From: Ctena decussata
Lineage: Eukaryota > Mollusca > Bivalvia > Lucinida > Lucinidae
NCBI GenBank assembly: GCA_963989385.1
Contig: OZ022500.1
Coordinates: 20,908,460 to 20,972,459, forward strand
DNA length: 64,000 bases
Reading direction: 5' to 3'
This document shows positions 47,078-57,170 of this stretch, piece after piece (within the stretch, counting starts at the first letter, position 1; each line of letters opens with the position of its first letter). Position numbers and translations under genes: made by a program. Under the pieces are notes generated by a model. The model did not search any database. It worked only from the letters and a program-made list of their open reading frames with translations, and had not been told where the DNA came from.

Positions 47078-47407
47078 TGTCGTTATAGGAGCAACTCCAC
47101 TGGGGTTTACATGTGCCTTAACGTTGGCCCACATACGATATGCTTCGATCCAAATTAAGACTGTTGCACATCAATTACTAGACCTTAATTACTCTTCTAA
47201 GATACATTCCTAATTTTTCATGACTATCAACAAGCTTTATCCTCCATCATTGATTTCTACAGAATATGGTAGTAACTATATCAGTCAAATCTTCATTTAA
47301 TATATCCGATTAATAGATCTGATTAACTATGTGTTAGCTGTGTTTAAAGAAAGCGCCCCATAACTTGGACTGTTCTCACTACAATATTATGCTTCAGACA
47401 TTATATG

Positions 47408-47490
47408 ACATATACTTAAGGACAAAAGTTCTGCACAGATGTTAATGTTAATGTAACATCCGTGCAGAACTTTTGTCCTTAAGTATACTA
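47408..47490. repeat. Long hairpin
   Basis: TATACTTAAGGACAAAAGTT then CTGCAC, with an exact complementary arm 'gtgcagaacttttgtcc' and 'ttaagtata'. The ~35-bp stem is nearly perfect; the loop is 'agatgttaatgttaatgtaa'. Confidence 0.85.
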
Positions 47491-47523
47491 AAAAAAAAAT
47501 TCTTAATATTGGCAAGGTAGGTC

Positions 47524-47576
47524 TGCGCAAACAGTGCAGACCCAGATCTCCTGATCAGGGCCTACGTGTTTGCCAT
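47524..47576. repeat. Hairpin-module copy, short form
   Basis: GCGCAAACAGTGCAGACCC ... GGGCCTACGTGTTTGC with a shortened AGATCTCCTGATCA centre. Confidence 0.75.
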
Positions 47577-47872
47577 TCTAATTGCATCTTTCAGATGCAT
47601 TAATTAGTGCACTGAAAAAGCAAACTATATGTATACTCAATTTTTAAGACAGCTATAGTAATTATTTTACCTGTCCCAGTTTTATTAAATTTTTATATGC
47701 TGAGGATCAACTAACAGAGCCCCCACTGGGGACTGGAACCACCAAACAGATAGACTAACTGTCGGTTCATTGGGTTTCAAACTGGTGCATTGATGTGAAC
47801 AATTAAAGCACCTAATTCTTATGATGCTAAGATGTCTGTGTTTCAAAAAATTATATTTGTGATCAACTAATA

Positions 47873-48017
47873 CAGTCAACCTTCTTTATAACGGCACTCA
47901 TTACAACAGCAAAAATCTTTACAACGTTATTTTGATAGGCAAAAAATGGCTTTTTTGTTCAAAAGACAGCGAAGTCAGTTTAATGTCAAATGGCATCGCT
48001 GTAAAAAGGAATCACTG
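47873..48017. mobile_element. pogo/Tigger-type MITE
   Basis: CAGTCAACCTTCTTTATAAC at the left and, as complement at the right, CAGTGATTCCTTTTTACAGC. TA flanks both ends (47871-47872, 48018-48019). Length 145 bp, no coding content. Downstream, 48018-48690 has only a half hairpin module near 48275 and another near 48545. Confidence 0.75.
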
Positions 48018-48699
48018 TATTAGAGACAGTCAGAACTTTAGGAAACTTTTCCCAGTGACACGAAAGGTCTTATGGACAGCTAAATCTTTCCGATTACTGT
48101 AATTTTCCTCTCCACTTCAGGAGTAAATAGTGACTTGCTATATAAAGATTCAGCAAGTCTCCGTAATTATCCTAAATACTGGGACACTGCCACCAATTAC
48201 CGTACTTACCATAAAATTTGCATGGACTTATTTTACAAATTCTAGGGATTTGTCAGAATAATTGCAGACAGAATGGCAAACAGTGTAGACCCAGATCAGA
48301 CTGCTCCTAGGACGATAATGCCCCAATATTTAGAGAGACTATGATAAATGGTCACTTGTTATAAAGATACTGCAACAGGCCATTATGGCTACTTGAACCA
48401 ATTGATTACCACAACTCTGGTACTGAGATTTATCTCATCTGTTCGGACAGCTTAACCATTCAAGGTAAATGTCTTTTCCAGCTTGGTTTTTGGGAAAAGT
48501 CCATCCAATTCAAGAGATGTTTTCTAAAGTGACGGTGAGTAGTACAGGTCCTGATCAGACTGCTCTTAAAGAGCAGACTATTTGCTTGGGCAAGTACCAC
48601 AATTTGCAGTTAATACTATATCACTAGTAGAAACCCATATATTGATTAACAGAACAATATGCCACAAATGAAGAAACAGTCCTGTGAGGAGACCAACTT

Positions 48700-48900
48700 G
48701 TTACTGCAACTGAAACTTGTTACTGCAACTGAAACTTGTTACTGCAACTGAATCTTCTTACTGCAACTGAATCTTGTTACTGCAACTGAATCTAAGTAAT
48801 TTGTTACTGCAACTGAATCTAAGTAATTTGTTGCTGCAACTGAATGGAAGCACTTCCATTCCCAAAATACTGAATGGAAGCACTTCCATTCCCAAAATTT
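48700..48900. repeat. ~19-27-bp minisatellite followed by two 32-bp repeats
   Basis: 'gttactgcaactgaaactt' and the variant 'gttactgcaactgaatct' repeat about eight times. 'aagtaattt' is added in the later units. Then 'tgaatggaagcacttccatt' occurs twice (48841-48900); each contains a GGAAGCACTTCC palindrome. Confidence 0.9.
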
Positions 48901-49026
48901 TTCCATTTTATTGAGGGCTTCTCTTAAAAGAAAATACACCCTCAAGGAGCAAATGTATTGCTTCAAGAGTAGCCCAAATTTTAGAAGGGCTTATTGTTGT
49001 CCAGGGAAGCAAATAGGAAGTCTTAA

Positions 49027-49248
49027 CCCTTTTTAGACCGGATACCCGTTTTGGGGACATTGTGCAAACAGTGCAGACCCAGTTCAGACGCCGCAAAATG
49101 CGGCGTCTGATCAGGGTCTACATTGTTTGCTTACAGGAATTTCTATGCAAAGTACAATAAAAGTGAAAATATTCACCAGAAACCCCTAAAACTATTAATG
49201 GGATTATCTGAATGATAAGAATGGACAAGTCCACTGGTCAAAAAAGGG
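49027..49248 (+). mobile_element. TTAA-B (piggyBac-like) hairpin MITE, copy 2, intact
   Basis: TTAA at 49023-49026 and 49249-49252. TIRs CCCTTTTTAGACC and GGTCAAAAAAGGG. The hairpin module at 49062-49130 has the variant stem CAGACGCCGCA / TGCGGCGTCTG. Bases 48895-49020 immediately upstream are a worn TTAA-A MITE. Confidence 0.9.
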
Positions 49249-49252
49249 TTAA

Positions 49253-50228
49253 GTTAACAATATAATGCCTCTGTCTGTAAAAATGGTGGAAAGACAAAGC
49301 AATATTTCCTGTCATCTTAACTCTCTTGGGGTGAACCCAATTTCAAGAACTTTTATGGCAGAATCTCACATGACCAAAGTCATTCAAAATTCTTCATGTA
49401 TTTTCATAATCTAATATTTTCTAACTCTTAGTGTGAAAATGACATATTTCTTAAAGCAAACATGTAGGCATGCAGACAACAGAGGAAACATTGAAAATAT
49501 TTTTTCCCCTAACTTCATACTTTCAAACTCTTAATGTTAAAATGACACCTTCCTTGAAGCATGCACATTTCCATAAACAGAATGTGTATAAAGTATAACA
49601 CAAATAGAAAACAAAGAAAATACTTTTTTCCTTTAAATATTTACAGTTTCGAACTGTTATTTTAATTTTTTTTACTACTGTTTTCAACCTAATTTCTCGC
49701 ACATGCCCCTATAAGCGCAAATCATGGTATTTTTTTGCATATAAGCGCACATATCTTTATTACTTTACCCCTTTGTTTGTTAGTTTACAAGAGCTAAAAA
49801 ATGCTAAAGAATCTTTCACTTTTCATTTGTGAGTCTTCGCTATCCTTCTATGACCATGAGCAGCTTTACTCCAATGCTTTACCTTTAAATTTGTTTCTTT
49901 GAATATATAACAAATCTTTGAAATGTACGCTTATAAGAAAGAAAATTTACTACAATAATTTACCATCATTTTGAAAAAGTTAAGCGCACAGGGCGCTAAA
50001 CGGGTCGATTACGGTAGATCTAAATTTGCAGTAAGAATGCTTCCCTAACAAGGAGACCAAAATTTTTAATAAAATCTTGATCCTGAAAATTGACTGTGTC
50101 ATAAAGCATATGTCTCATTAATTTTTCAGTCTGAAATTCTCCATATGCTACATATATCATACTAGCTGTATCAATGACCTTGAAATTTCTTGCAGAATTA
50201 AAGAACCCCAAAACTGGTACAGAAATAC
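49253..50228. other. No feature recognised
   Basis: Unique-looking AT-rich sequence. Two diverged repeats of 'ctaactcttagtgtgaaaatg' and 'aaactcttaatgttaaaatg' occur near 49420 and 49525. A short minus-strand frame at 50020-50211 shows no recognised domain. Confidence 0.45.
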
Positions 50229-50232
50229 CTGG

Positions 50233-50308
50233 GCAAACAGTGTAGACCCAGATCAGACTGCTCCTTTGGGAGCAGTCTGATCATGGTTTGCACTGTTTGC
50301 AATTTCCC
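50233..50308. repeat. Hairpin-module copy, AGACTGCTCC form
   Basis: GGCAAACAGTGTAGACCC then AGATCAGACTGCTCC, mirrored by GGAGCAGTCTGATCA and GCACTGTTTGC. Stem ~33 bp. The same form occurs at 51205-51275, 53317-53383, 57735-57812 and 61325-61378. Confidence 0.88.
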
Positions 50309-50394
50309 CGTCAAATTTTTATACCCATCACCTGAAGTACTCAAAATTTTGAATATTAATATTGATCAATTCCATTGGGAATGAAAATAGTTGA

Positions 50395-50790
50395 AATTGC
50401 AAACAGTGTATATTCAGATGAGGTGGCTCATAATAAGCCACCTCATCTGAATCCACACTGTTTGCTTTGTATTCTTTGAATTCTCAATAAAATATGAGCT
50501 GCGACACGAGAAAACCAACAATGTGGTTGTGCGCCTAGCGCAGACTCAGATCAGCCTGGGCATCCGCCCAGTCTGATCAGAGTCTTCGCTGTCCGCATGA
50601 AGGTAGCTTAGACCCTTAGCTACCCATTAAGCGCTTAGCGAAGAGTATGATCAGACTGGGTGGATGCCCAGGTTGATCTGAGTCTGCACTGGGCGCACAA
50701 CCACATTGTTGGTTTTCTCACGTCGCGGCTCATATATTTTAGACTAAGCATTTCTTCACATTTGCATAAATTTTGTTACCTTTAAAGCAC
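50395..50790 (+). mobile_element. TTAA-C-like hairpin MITE split by a PAL-240 insertion
   Basis: The hairpin (50397-50463) is followed by 'ctttgaattctcaataaaa', then PAL-240 at 50495-50732. After it the expected continuation reappears: 'gcatttcttcacatttgc', 'ataaattttgttacc', 'tttaaagc'. The boundaries of the outer MITE are approximate. Confidence 0.75.
50495..50732. mobile_element. PAL-240 palindromic MITE, copy 3
   Basis: TGAGCTGCGACACGAGAAAA and TTTTCTCACGTCGCGGCTCA are the inverted ends. Host sequence on both sides belongs to one hairpin MITE. Flanking bases are AATA/TATA, so the exact target duplication is ambiguous. Confidence 0.9.
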
Positions 50791-50792
50791 AG

Positions 50793-50890
50793 CAAGCTGA
50801 AAACAGGAGCAGATGGAAGGAGGTTATTGCAAAGTCATCTGCGGTGCCCTAACAACTCTACAAAGCTAGACTAGACTAGACTAGACTAGA
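50793..50890 (+). mobile_element. LINE 3' end with (GACTA)n tail
   Basis: 'gcaagctgaaaacaggagc' and 'gcggtgccctaacaactc' parallel the 3' end of the LINE at 29780-29890, but the tail unit is GACTA rather than ATAGA. It is a short remnant of a related subfamily. Confidence 0.7.
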
Positions 50891-51204
50891 GATCAGTTAA
50901 AGCTTCCAAATGAATAGGGCAGTAACGGTAGTTTGAGATCCATTAAGGATCCATCATTTCTGCGGCTCTAAAATTTTCAATTACAGTTTCATTTCTGTTT
51001 CTCTCCTGAAATCCCCAATTGTGTGATAAATCATTAATTTAGACAGGAAAAAAATCTGCGATATTTTTTAATGGAAGTCTGTGGGTATCCTAATAACTCT
51101 GTGTGTTTGGACCACTTAACAAGTAACCCGCTAATCTGTAATGGTCTTTTCCACGTTGAAAATGACTTTCCTGCAATAACAAAATTTGCATATAAAAGTG
51201 TTGG

Positions 51205-51275
51205 CTGTTGCAAACAGTGCAGACCCTGATCAGACTGCTCCTAGAGGAGCAGTCTGATCTGGGTCTACATTTTTG
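51205..51275. repeat. Hairpin-module copy and nearby duplication
   Basis: GCAAACAGTGCAGACCCTG ... AGGAGCAGTCTGATCTGGG. Directly after it, 'aagcatgtctttctc' is duplicated (51278-51308). A poly-A run of 20 lies at 51491-51510. Confidence 0.82.
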
Positions 51276-51743
51276 CTCAAGCATGTCTTTCTCAAGCATG
51301 TCTTTCTCAACACTTACGATCTGTCTGGTAATAACTATGAAGTCTTATGTACCAAAGCTTCCAGGCATGATAAAAAAAAGAGATATTCTCACATTCTGTT
51401 CCCAATCCAGCAATGAACATTATAGTTACACCATGATCATTATAGTTACAGATGCCAGCAAACCCCTTTAATCAATATTTTATGATAGTGAAAAAAAAAA
51501 AAAAAAAAAATGGGAAAAAATCAATGTTCTAGTTAATACGGCTAATAATGATTATAGCAATCATAGTTATAGCTGTGCATGGAAGCACAGTCATACAGAG
51601 ACAAACAGAATTGGCCCAAACAGCACTGAGCAGCAGCTATGTCCTCAGGGCACTTGACTGATGCTATATATCTGGAATCTAGTCCAGAATTGTAAAGAAA
51701 AATGGTATTCATGATCAGACAGGACAGACCTCAAGCATCAGTC

Positions 51744-51941
51744 TGAGCCGCGACTCAACAAAACCAACAAAGTGGCATGTGTGCCCAGTGAAGACTCAGA
51801 TCCGTCTGGACATCCAAAGAGTCTGATCAGGGTCTATGCTGTTGGCATGGAGGTACAAGCAAAGATCAGAGCAGACTGGGCGGATCTGAATCTTCACTCT
51901 GCCCACATACAACTTTGTTGGTTTTGTCGTGTCGTGGCTCA
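51744..51941. mobile_element. PAL-240 palindromic MITE, copy 4 (shortened)
   Basis: TGAGCCGCGACTCAACAAAA and TTTTGTCGTGTCGTGGCTCA. GTC lies on both sides (51741-51743, 51942-51944), a possible 3-bp duplication. The centre is ~40 bp shorter than in other copies. Confidence 0.85.
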
Positions 51942-52104
51942 GTCTAAACTGGCTATACTGATTATTATAGCAGGGTACTTACGCCTAATATGCCTATCAG
52001 TGTGAGACTTCTGGAATGATTAACCTTATGGTGCAAATGGAAAAGCTATGGTGACTAATGATGGCTGACAACAATGTTACCATCACAATTATATCTTTAA
52101 CAGC

Positions 52105-52265
52105 ATGCTCATCATGACAAGATCACTATGGCATAAGATCACTATGACATAAGTTCACTATGGCATTAAGATCACTATGGCATAAGTTCACTATGGCATA
52201 AGTTCACTATGGCATAAGATCACTATGGCATAAGTTCACAATGGCATAAGGTCACCATAGTATAC
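52105..52265. repeat. 16-bp minisatellite, about ten units
   Basis: Unit ATCACTATGGCATAAG, alternating with TTCACTATGGCATAAG. There are no unique spacers, so this is not a CRISPR-type array. Confidence 0.93.
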
Positions 52266-52581
52266 ATCATGTCACCATGCACAATATCACCGACAACAAT
52301 GTTACCATCACAACTAGGTTGCGTTGCAAATATCTATGACAGCATGCTACCATAGGGACTCTCATGGATGACAAAATCACCGTTGCAAATATGGCCCTAA
52401 TGCACATTAAAAACCATGGTTGCAAGTGATTGCAAAATTTATCATACTTAAATACATGTACAAAAAATAATAACAGTACCTTATTCATGTTTGAAATGGA
52501 AACACCCATCTTTTAGTATAATTACACGAGGCTGGTTTTGAACATGTATCTGGGGTCATTTCAGACAGGGGAAAACCTCTA

Positions 52582-52649
52582 GAAACATAAGATTACCATA
52601 ATACTTTTTGCAAAATTGCAAAAATATTATGGTAATCTTATGTTTCTGT
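52582..52649. repeat. Perfect long hairpin
   Basis: AGAAACATAAGATTACCATA, then 'atactttttgcaa', is followed by the exact complement. The ~31-bp stem has a minimal loop at TTTTGCAAAATTGCAAAA. Its ends lie inside unassigned sequence. Confidence 0.88.
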
Positions 52650-52792
52650 TCAAGTGAAACCCTAACAAAATATTACTACCATCACAACACTGAAAAGAAA
52701 GACAATACAACATAGGATCTGAAATTCTGAGACATATCAAAAGAAAGCTCTGGTGGAAAAGCATGGTAACCATGACAACATCAAGTTCTGAC

Positions 52793-52873
52793 CTTTATCC
52801 TCATACTCAACAATTTCATCTTCTTCTGAATCCCCATATTGAGGGTCAATAAATACTGGACCAGGTTTCTGAG
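52793..52873 (-). CDS. Candidate internal exon, 81 nt, acidic peptide
   Basis: On the minus strand 'cttattgcag' precedes the exon and 'AAAG|gtcaga' follows. The in-frame peptide is K-P-G-P-V-F-I-D-P-Q-Y-G-D-S-E-E-D-E, then I-V-E-Y-E-D-K. Both flanking introns would be phase 1. The peptide has no resemblance to a transposon protein and looks conserved, but I cannot name the family. It cannot join directly to the exon at 40205-40400 (phase 2), so at least one exon would be missing between them, or they are different genes. Confidence 0.5.
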
Positions 52874-53151
52874 CTGCAATAAGATTATCAAAATATGAAA
52901 TTGTTTCCTTCACAGTCCAGGTACCATCTTGTATTCATTAGGGCAAAATTAATCACTTACAGCTTTAACAGTGTCAAGGTTAAATGCCCTCATTGCTCGA
53001 CAAATACACTTATTTAATGGTAAACTATAGGTCAAGGTCAAATAATGACAGCATTCGCTCTTTCTTGAATGAAACCCGTCAACATCCAGTGGAACACTAT
53101 TGCTATAGCCAAATATTTTTATCAGGCTTTTATTCTTGTTAGTCATTTACA

Positions 53152-53594
53152 TGGGGTAATGATACCAATTTGCTTACCTGTGCCATCGACTGTTCAGGTA
53201 CTACCGTAAAAATTCTAAATTTTGGGACACCAAAAATAATTACCATAATTGTCTTAAAATTGGAACAGTTTGGTTTTTACAGTGCAGTAATGTGTCCAAA
53301 AAATCAAATGGGATGGCAAATAGTGTAAACCCTGATCAGACTGCTTAAGGAGCAGTCTGATCTGGGTTTGCACTATCTGTTCAGACCTACCGGTAACTGT
53401 CCTAATATATAGAGTTTTTACGGTATATTAGTGGCTTTTGACAGAGAATTCAGTCATAAGCATTACCAATAATAGTAGATGGTACTACTATAAATGGCTG
53501 TTGACTAAGAGATACTGCTGTCAATTGTCTTTTGAATGTATGGTAACTGACTGGCTTGGTTGCCGGCATAGTTAGGGAAACTGGTATTACCACC
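53152..53594. mobile_element. GGGGTAATACCAATTTG MITE, copy 2, with nested TACC MITE
   Basis: Outer ends ATGGGGTAATGATACCAATT (53152) and AACTGGTATTACCACCAT (to 53594). The interior is interrupted by 53202-53425. Compare 46843-47077 for the uninterrupted 235-bp form. Confidence 0.7.
53202..53425. mobile_element. TACC MITE carrying the hairpin module
   Basis: TIR TACCGTAAAAATTCTAAAT against, as complement, TACCGTAAAAACTCTATAT. Just inside is GGGACACC. The hairpin (53317-53383) has TAGTGTAAACCCTGATCAG. Relatives: 57697-57902, 61310-61491 (left-truncated), and hairpin-less short forms at 54084-54190 and 56253-56362. Confidence 0.85.
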
Positions 53595-54083
53595 ATGATC
53601 TATGTTCCATAGGATTTTATTCACAGTAACACTATCATCAGAAATCAAAATCATCATCAAAATCAATAGAAATGAAGCCATCCATAATTGTTTAAACTTT
53701 TTCTGCTTCATTTTTGCTGGCTGAAATAGACATGTCCAATTATTTCTTTTGTTTTTTTCCTGTTCAAGCCTCAAATTTAACAATATCATCTTATCATCTC
53801 AAAACATTGTAATTGCCGAAAACAAAATATCACAAAGGGCTTCTTTCCTAGAATGTCAACAACCATTTCCCAGTAAAATGAAAAACAATGTATGTCATTA
53901 CGGCCTATGGCTAAATAACAGTAAGACTGTTTCAACTTGCAAGGTTTCATTCTTCTGTAACAACTAATTATCTGATATATCTCATTCTGAAGACAAAAGA
54001 GCCATATTCTTTGAAAATTTCTCTTCCAGGGAAAGACTCGCATAACAAAAAGTATGTCTGATGTTGAAAGTCGTCACAAAGAG

Positions 54084-54190
54084 TACTGAAATGTGGTTAA
54101 TGGGACACCCTAAAATCATAAATTTTCCATTTGTCCCAAATGGAAAATTTATAATGTTTAGGTGTCCCAAAATTTAAGCACAATAGGGTA
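54084..54190. mobile_element. TACC MITE, short form
   Basis: Within worn TACT.../...GGGTA ends, GGGACACC ... GGTGTCCC encloses AAATTTTCCATTTG / CAAATGGAAAATTT. The same core occurs at 56253-56362. Confidence 0.8.
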
Positions 54191-54220
54191 CATGTATTTT
54201 GGTACAACCAAGAGGGCACA

Positions 54221-54285
54221 TGACGTCAAAATGACGTTCTGATGTCGATGATGTCGCATAGACGTCAGTATGACGTCATTTCAAT
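54221..54285. promoter_or_regulatory. Cluster of TGACGTCA (CRE-like) motifs
   Basis: Perfect TGACGTCA occurs at 54221-54228 and 54271-54278; GACGTCA at 54261-54267 and ATGACGTT at 54231-54238 are near-matches. TGACGTCA is the consensus CREB/ATF site. The motifs sit in an imperfect palindrome (GCACATGACGTCA ... CAATGTCATGTGC), so they may be part of a repeat rather than an enhancer. Confidence 0.45.
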
Positions 54286-54647
54286 GTCATGTGCGTGCTG
54301 GGAACTGTGATCAAATTCCACTATGAAATAAGTAAATTATTGGATCTTTTAGCTTTTTAGGCTGTCACAATGGATGCTGCCATTTTGAATACAGCAGGAA
54401 ATAAAATTCCTAAAACTGCGATAAAACCTTCATTCCATTACTCAGAAAACACTGTGGTTTTAGGAAAATACATTGCATTAATACAAAAGCATTTGTACGC
54501 AGAAAAATAGCATATGACATTTATAATGATTATACATGTACCTATACCTGACATATTTTTCAACCATTTTTTGATAAAATTTGTACCCATTTTTGTTGTT
54601 GTTGAAGTAACAGAGATCGTTAGCTACAAACAGATAAGCCTTTTCCT

Positions 54648-54770
54648 TTATGACATTTGTAAATCATCATCTGGCATAAGACTAGCCACCAAAAACTCCT
54701 CTGAGCATAACATGATCAGAAACCCCATGGCAGTGTCTGTGCCATACAGATTCTTTATTTGTCCAGCTAG
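54648..54770 (-). CDS. Candidate terminal exon of an unknown host gene
   Basis: Minus strand: acceptor 'cagctaacag', then a frame reading L-A-G-Q-I-K-N-L-Y-G-T-D-T-A-M-G-F-L, then I-M-L-C-S-E-E-F-L-V-A-S-L-M-P-D-D-D to a TAA at 54648-54650. The composition is balanced and protein-like, whereas the longer plus-strand frame overlapping it is a hydrophobic shadow. No family is recognised. If real, it ends a gene whose other exons lie at higher coordinates. The acceptor's pyrimidine tract is weak. Confidence 0.4.
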   Translation of the reverse strand, partial: LAGQIKNLYGTDTAMGFLIMLCSEEFLVASLMPDDDLQMS

Positions 54771-55059
54771 CTGTTAGCTGACATATGGTAGAATTGGTTT
54801 TGAATTTCAGAGAAATTATTGTAAAGGAGATTGACTGCACTCAGAAATGCATGACTTTTTGCCTGTCTTTAAGACAAAATTTGTCACTTTTTTTTCTTTT
54901 TTGCGGGGGTTGTTTTCTGGAAATCTGTGACAACATCAGTGTTAACAGTGGAATAATCCTTTTATGTCACGATTCTGCTGTGAACAAGGTAATTGCCCTG
55001 ATTTGAGCTGTCACGTCCACAATTGCTCTTTCTTTGACATTAATGTTTTGGTGAAGGAA

Positions 55060-55299
55060 TGCAATGCCATGGTTTTCTGCCATTTTTACATGGAAAAACA
55101 ACTATGAATTCCTATTTGCTTCCCTGGGAGATGACACCCTTCCAAATTGGCATCTACTCGTAAAGGAAAGAATTGCTCCTATAGGAGCAAATTCTTTCCT
55201 CTAAGAGTTGACCCCAAACTTAAGAGTTGACCCCAAACTAGAGGGGTGGCAAGAATGAAAACAACAAAGTTGCTTCCCCACAAAAAGTGCCTATTCACT
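55060..55299. mobile_element. TTAA-A MITE, worn ends
   Basis: GGTGAAGGAATGCAATGCC at the left and CTATTCACTTTAA at the right. The central stem AAGAATTGCTCCTATAGG.. / AGGAGCAAATTCTT is intact. 'aagagttgaccccaaact' is duplicated at about 55203 and 55222. Confidence 0.75.
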
Positions 55300-55411
55300 T
55301 TAAAATCTGACACAGAAGTGCCTGAGCAATAAGTGACGACCGCAGAACCGGACAAATTCATGTCTAGCTGCCCAGGACAAGTAAAAAATTTTGCTGGTCA
55401 AGTATATTTTT

Positions 55412-55499
55412 CTACTTGCCCAGAAAAATGTATTTACTTGCCTTGAAAAATATTTAATATTTTTTCAAAGCAAGTTAATACATTTTTCTGGGCAAGTAA
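55412..55499. repeat. Long AT-rich hairpin
   Basis: TACTTGCCCAGAAAAATGTA ... TACATTTTTCTGGGCAAGTA with an inner ACTTGCCTTGAAAAATATT / AATATTTTTTCAAAGCAAGT stem. About 40 bp can pair. Confidence 0.85.
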
Positions 55500-55827
55500 A
55501 AAAAAATTACTTTGCACTGCAAATTAAGTATTTTATAATAGAGAAAATAGATGATTTTCATGTTTTTCAAGTAGAAGCTATATACCGTACAAGTAGACCA
55601 AATTTTGATTTGTCAGGCCCTGAAACCTAAACGCACTTCTGTCCCTGTTTAGCCATCACAGACTGCAAAAATCAGCTTTTATCATAAATTAGAGAATCTT
55701 AATAAATATCATCAGGATTTTTGTGTGCAGCCTATTATCCCCTATGATGTGCAATTGATTTTCAATGGAAGCAAATCTAAATATATTTTGCTAAATGAGA
55801 TTTGGCTTTGATCTTCAACAGTATAAC

Positions 55828-56065
55828 TGAGCCCCGACATGACAAAAGCAACAAAGTGGTTGTGTGCCCAGCCCAGACTCAGATCAGCCTGAGCATCCAC
55901 CCAGTCTGATCAGAGCCTTCGCTGTCCGCATGGAGGTAGCTCAGATCCTTAGCTACCATTTAAGCGCTTAGTGAAGAGTCTGATCAGACAAGGGGAATGC
56001 CCAGGCTGATCTGAGTCTGCGCTGGGCGCACAACCACTTTGTTGGTTTTCTCGTGTCGTGGCTCA
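55828..56065. mobile_element. PAL-240 palindromic MITE, copy 5
   Basis: TGAGCCCCGACATGACAAAA and TTTTCTCGTGTCGTGGCTCA; internal 'ggtagctcagatccttagctacc' type mirror at the centre (about 55934-55957). Confidence 0.88.
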
Positions 56066-56252
56066 ATTATAAAATGATCCACATCATCTGATTCACAATA
56101 GTTCTTGTCTCTTTCTTTCTGTCCATAGTCTATTAATATATGCTTTTGATGTCGTAAATTTCAATCTGCATGATAGCGGTTGGAACTATCACCATCACAG
56201 TGACTGACAGAGGTTGAACATTACATTGACACATATAGTAACTAAAAAAAAC

Positions 56253-56362
56253 TACCATAATAATCGTATATATTGGGACACCTAAAAATAATGTATTTTC
56301 CATTTGGAACAAATGGAAAATTTATAATTTTAAGTGTCCCAATACTTATGCACATTACGGTA
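56253..56362. mobile_element. TACC MITE, short 110-bp form
   Basis: TACCATAATAATCGTATAT and the complementary right end ATTACGGTA. GGGACACCTAAAAAT is mirrored by 'atttttaagtgtccc'-like sequence around a TTTTCCATTTG stem. Confidence 0.83.
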
Positions 56363-56689
56363 ATAAATCGCATAAAGATACACAAGTATGACTGTATTCA
56401 TTTTTTTGATTGTCTGTTCAGGTCCAGTTTGGGCCATTGTTTTAATTCAGTAGTTGCATCCCTTGAAATCAAAATGGTGGACACTCTGGATTTTTTGTCT
56501 GATAACCAAATTTTTAAAATCAAAAGTCAGTATTATAGTTGTCAAATGAAGTAAACAAACTAGTCCAAGTTTGAAGATGGGGGAAGTCACTGAAGGGTAT
56601 CTGTGTCAAGATATTTATGGTACTATTACATTAGTTAGTCAGTTAGTTGTTTTCGGTTTAACCGCTCTTTGAGACAGTATTTCAGTCTA

Positions 56690-56900
56690 TATTGAGCCAT
56701 CTCCAAGAGAGAGGGAGAAAGAAAAGAGATGTGACAGGCAAGAGAAAAGTATCCAAACAACCCCCACCCACACCTACTGCAAGCACAGTAGCTGGCCCTT
56801 GCGCTACTATTATCCAAATTAGTTAATAATGACGCCTTGGAAAGTTACCCAGCACCATCGCCCGACCCCTACGCCTCCGGTAATATTATGTAACCAAGTA
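56690..56900 (-). repeat. Dispersed repeat, minus-strand partner of 10605-10800
   Basis: The complement contains 'gatggtgctgggtaacttt', 'aatttggataatagtag' and 'tactgtgcttgcagtaggtg', matching the copy at 10640-10750 with small indels. Confidence 0.65.
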
Positions 56901-56968
56901 AAGCAGACTTGTTTGTTTTTTCCTGTTTCACAGGCAAATATATCTGCTTTGTTTTGTCAAAGATTTTA

Positions 56969-57170
56969 CACTTTAAGTGCCAGAGACAAAAATAGCAGAA
57001 TTTGCAATCAGTGCAGATCCTGATGAAGCAGCTCATCATGAGCTGCTTCATCAGGATCTACACTGTTTGCCCTATAGTCTTTGAATTCTCAATATGAAAT
57101 ATCTTGGACAAAGCATTTTTTGAAATTCTGCAGACGTAAATTTTGTCGTCTGCTTTTTGGCGCTTAAAGG
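56969..57170 (+). mobile_element. TTAA-C hairpin MITE, copy 3
   Basis: CACTTTAAGTGCCAGAGAC at the left, TTTTGGCGCTTAAAGG at the right next to TTAA (57171-57174); left flank TTTA. Stem GATGAAGCAGCTCATCATG / ATGAGCTGCTTCATC. Bases 57175-57660 carry no recognised feature. Confidence 0.87.

Noticed and set aside
52105..52265. Possible CRISPR-like array
   Set aside because: Units are contiguous 16-mers without unique spacers, in eukaryotic repeat DNA.
53505..53789. 94-codon minus-strand frame
   Set aside because: It runs through the end of a MITE and adjacent AT-rich DNA with no splice or domain evidence.
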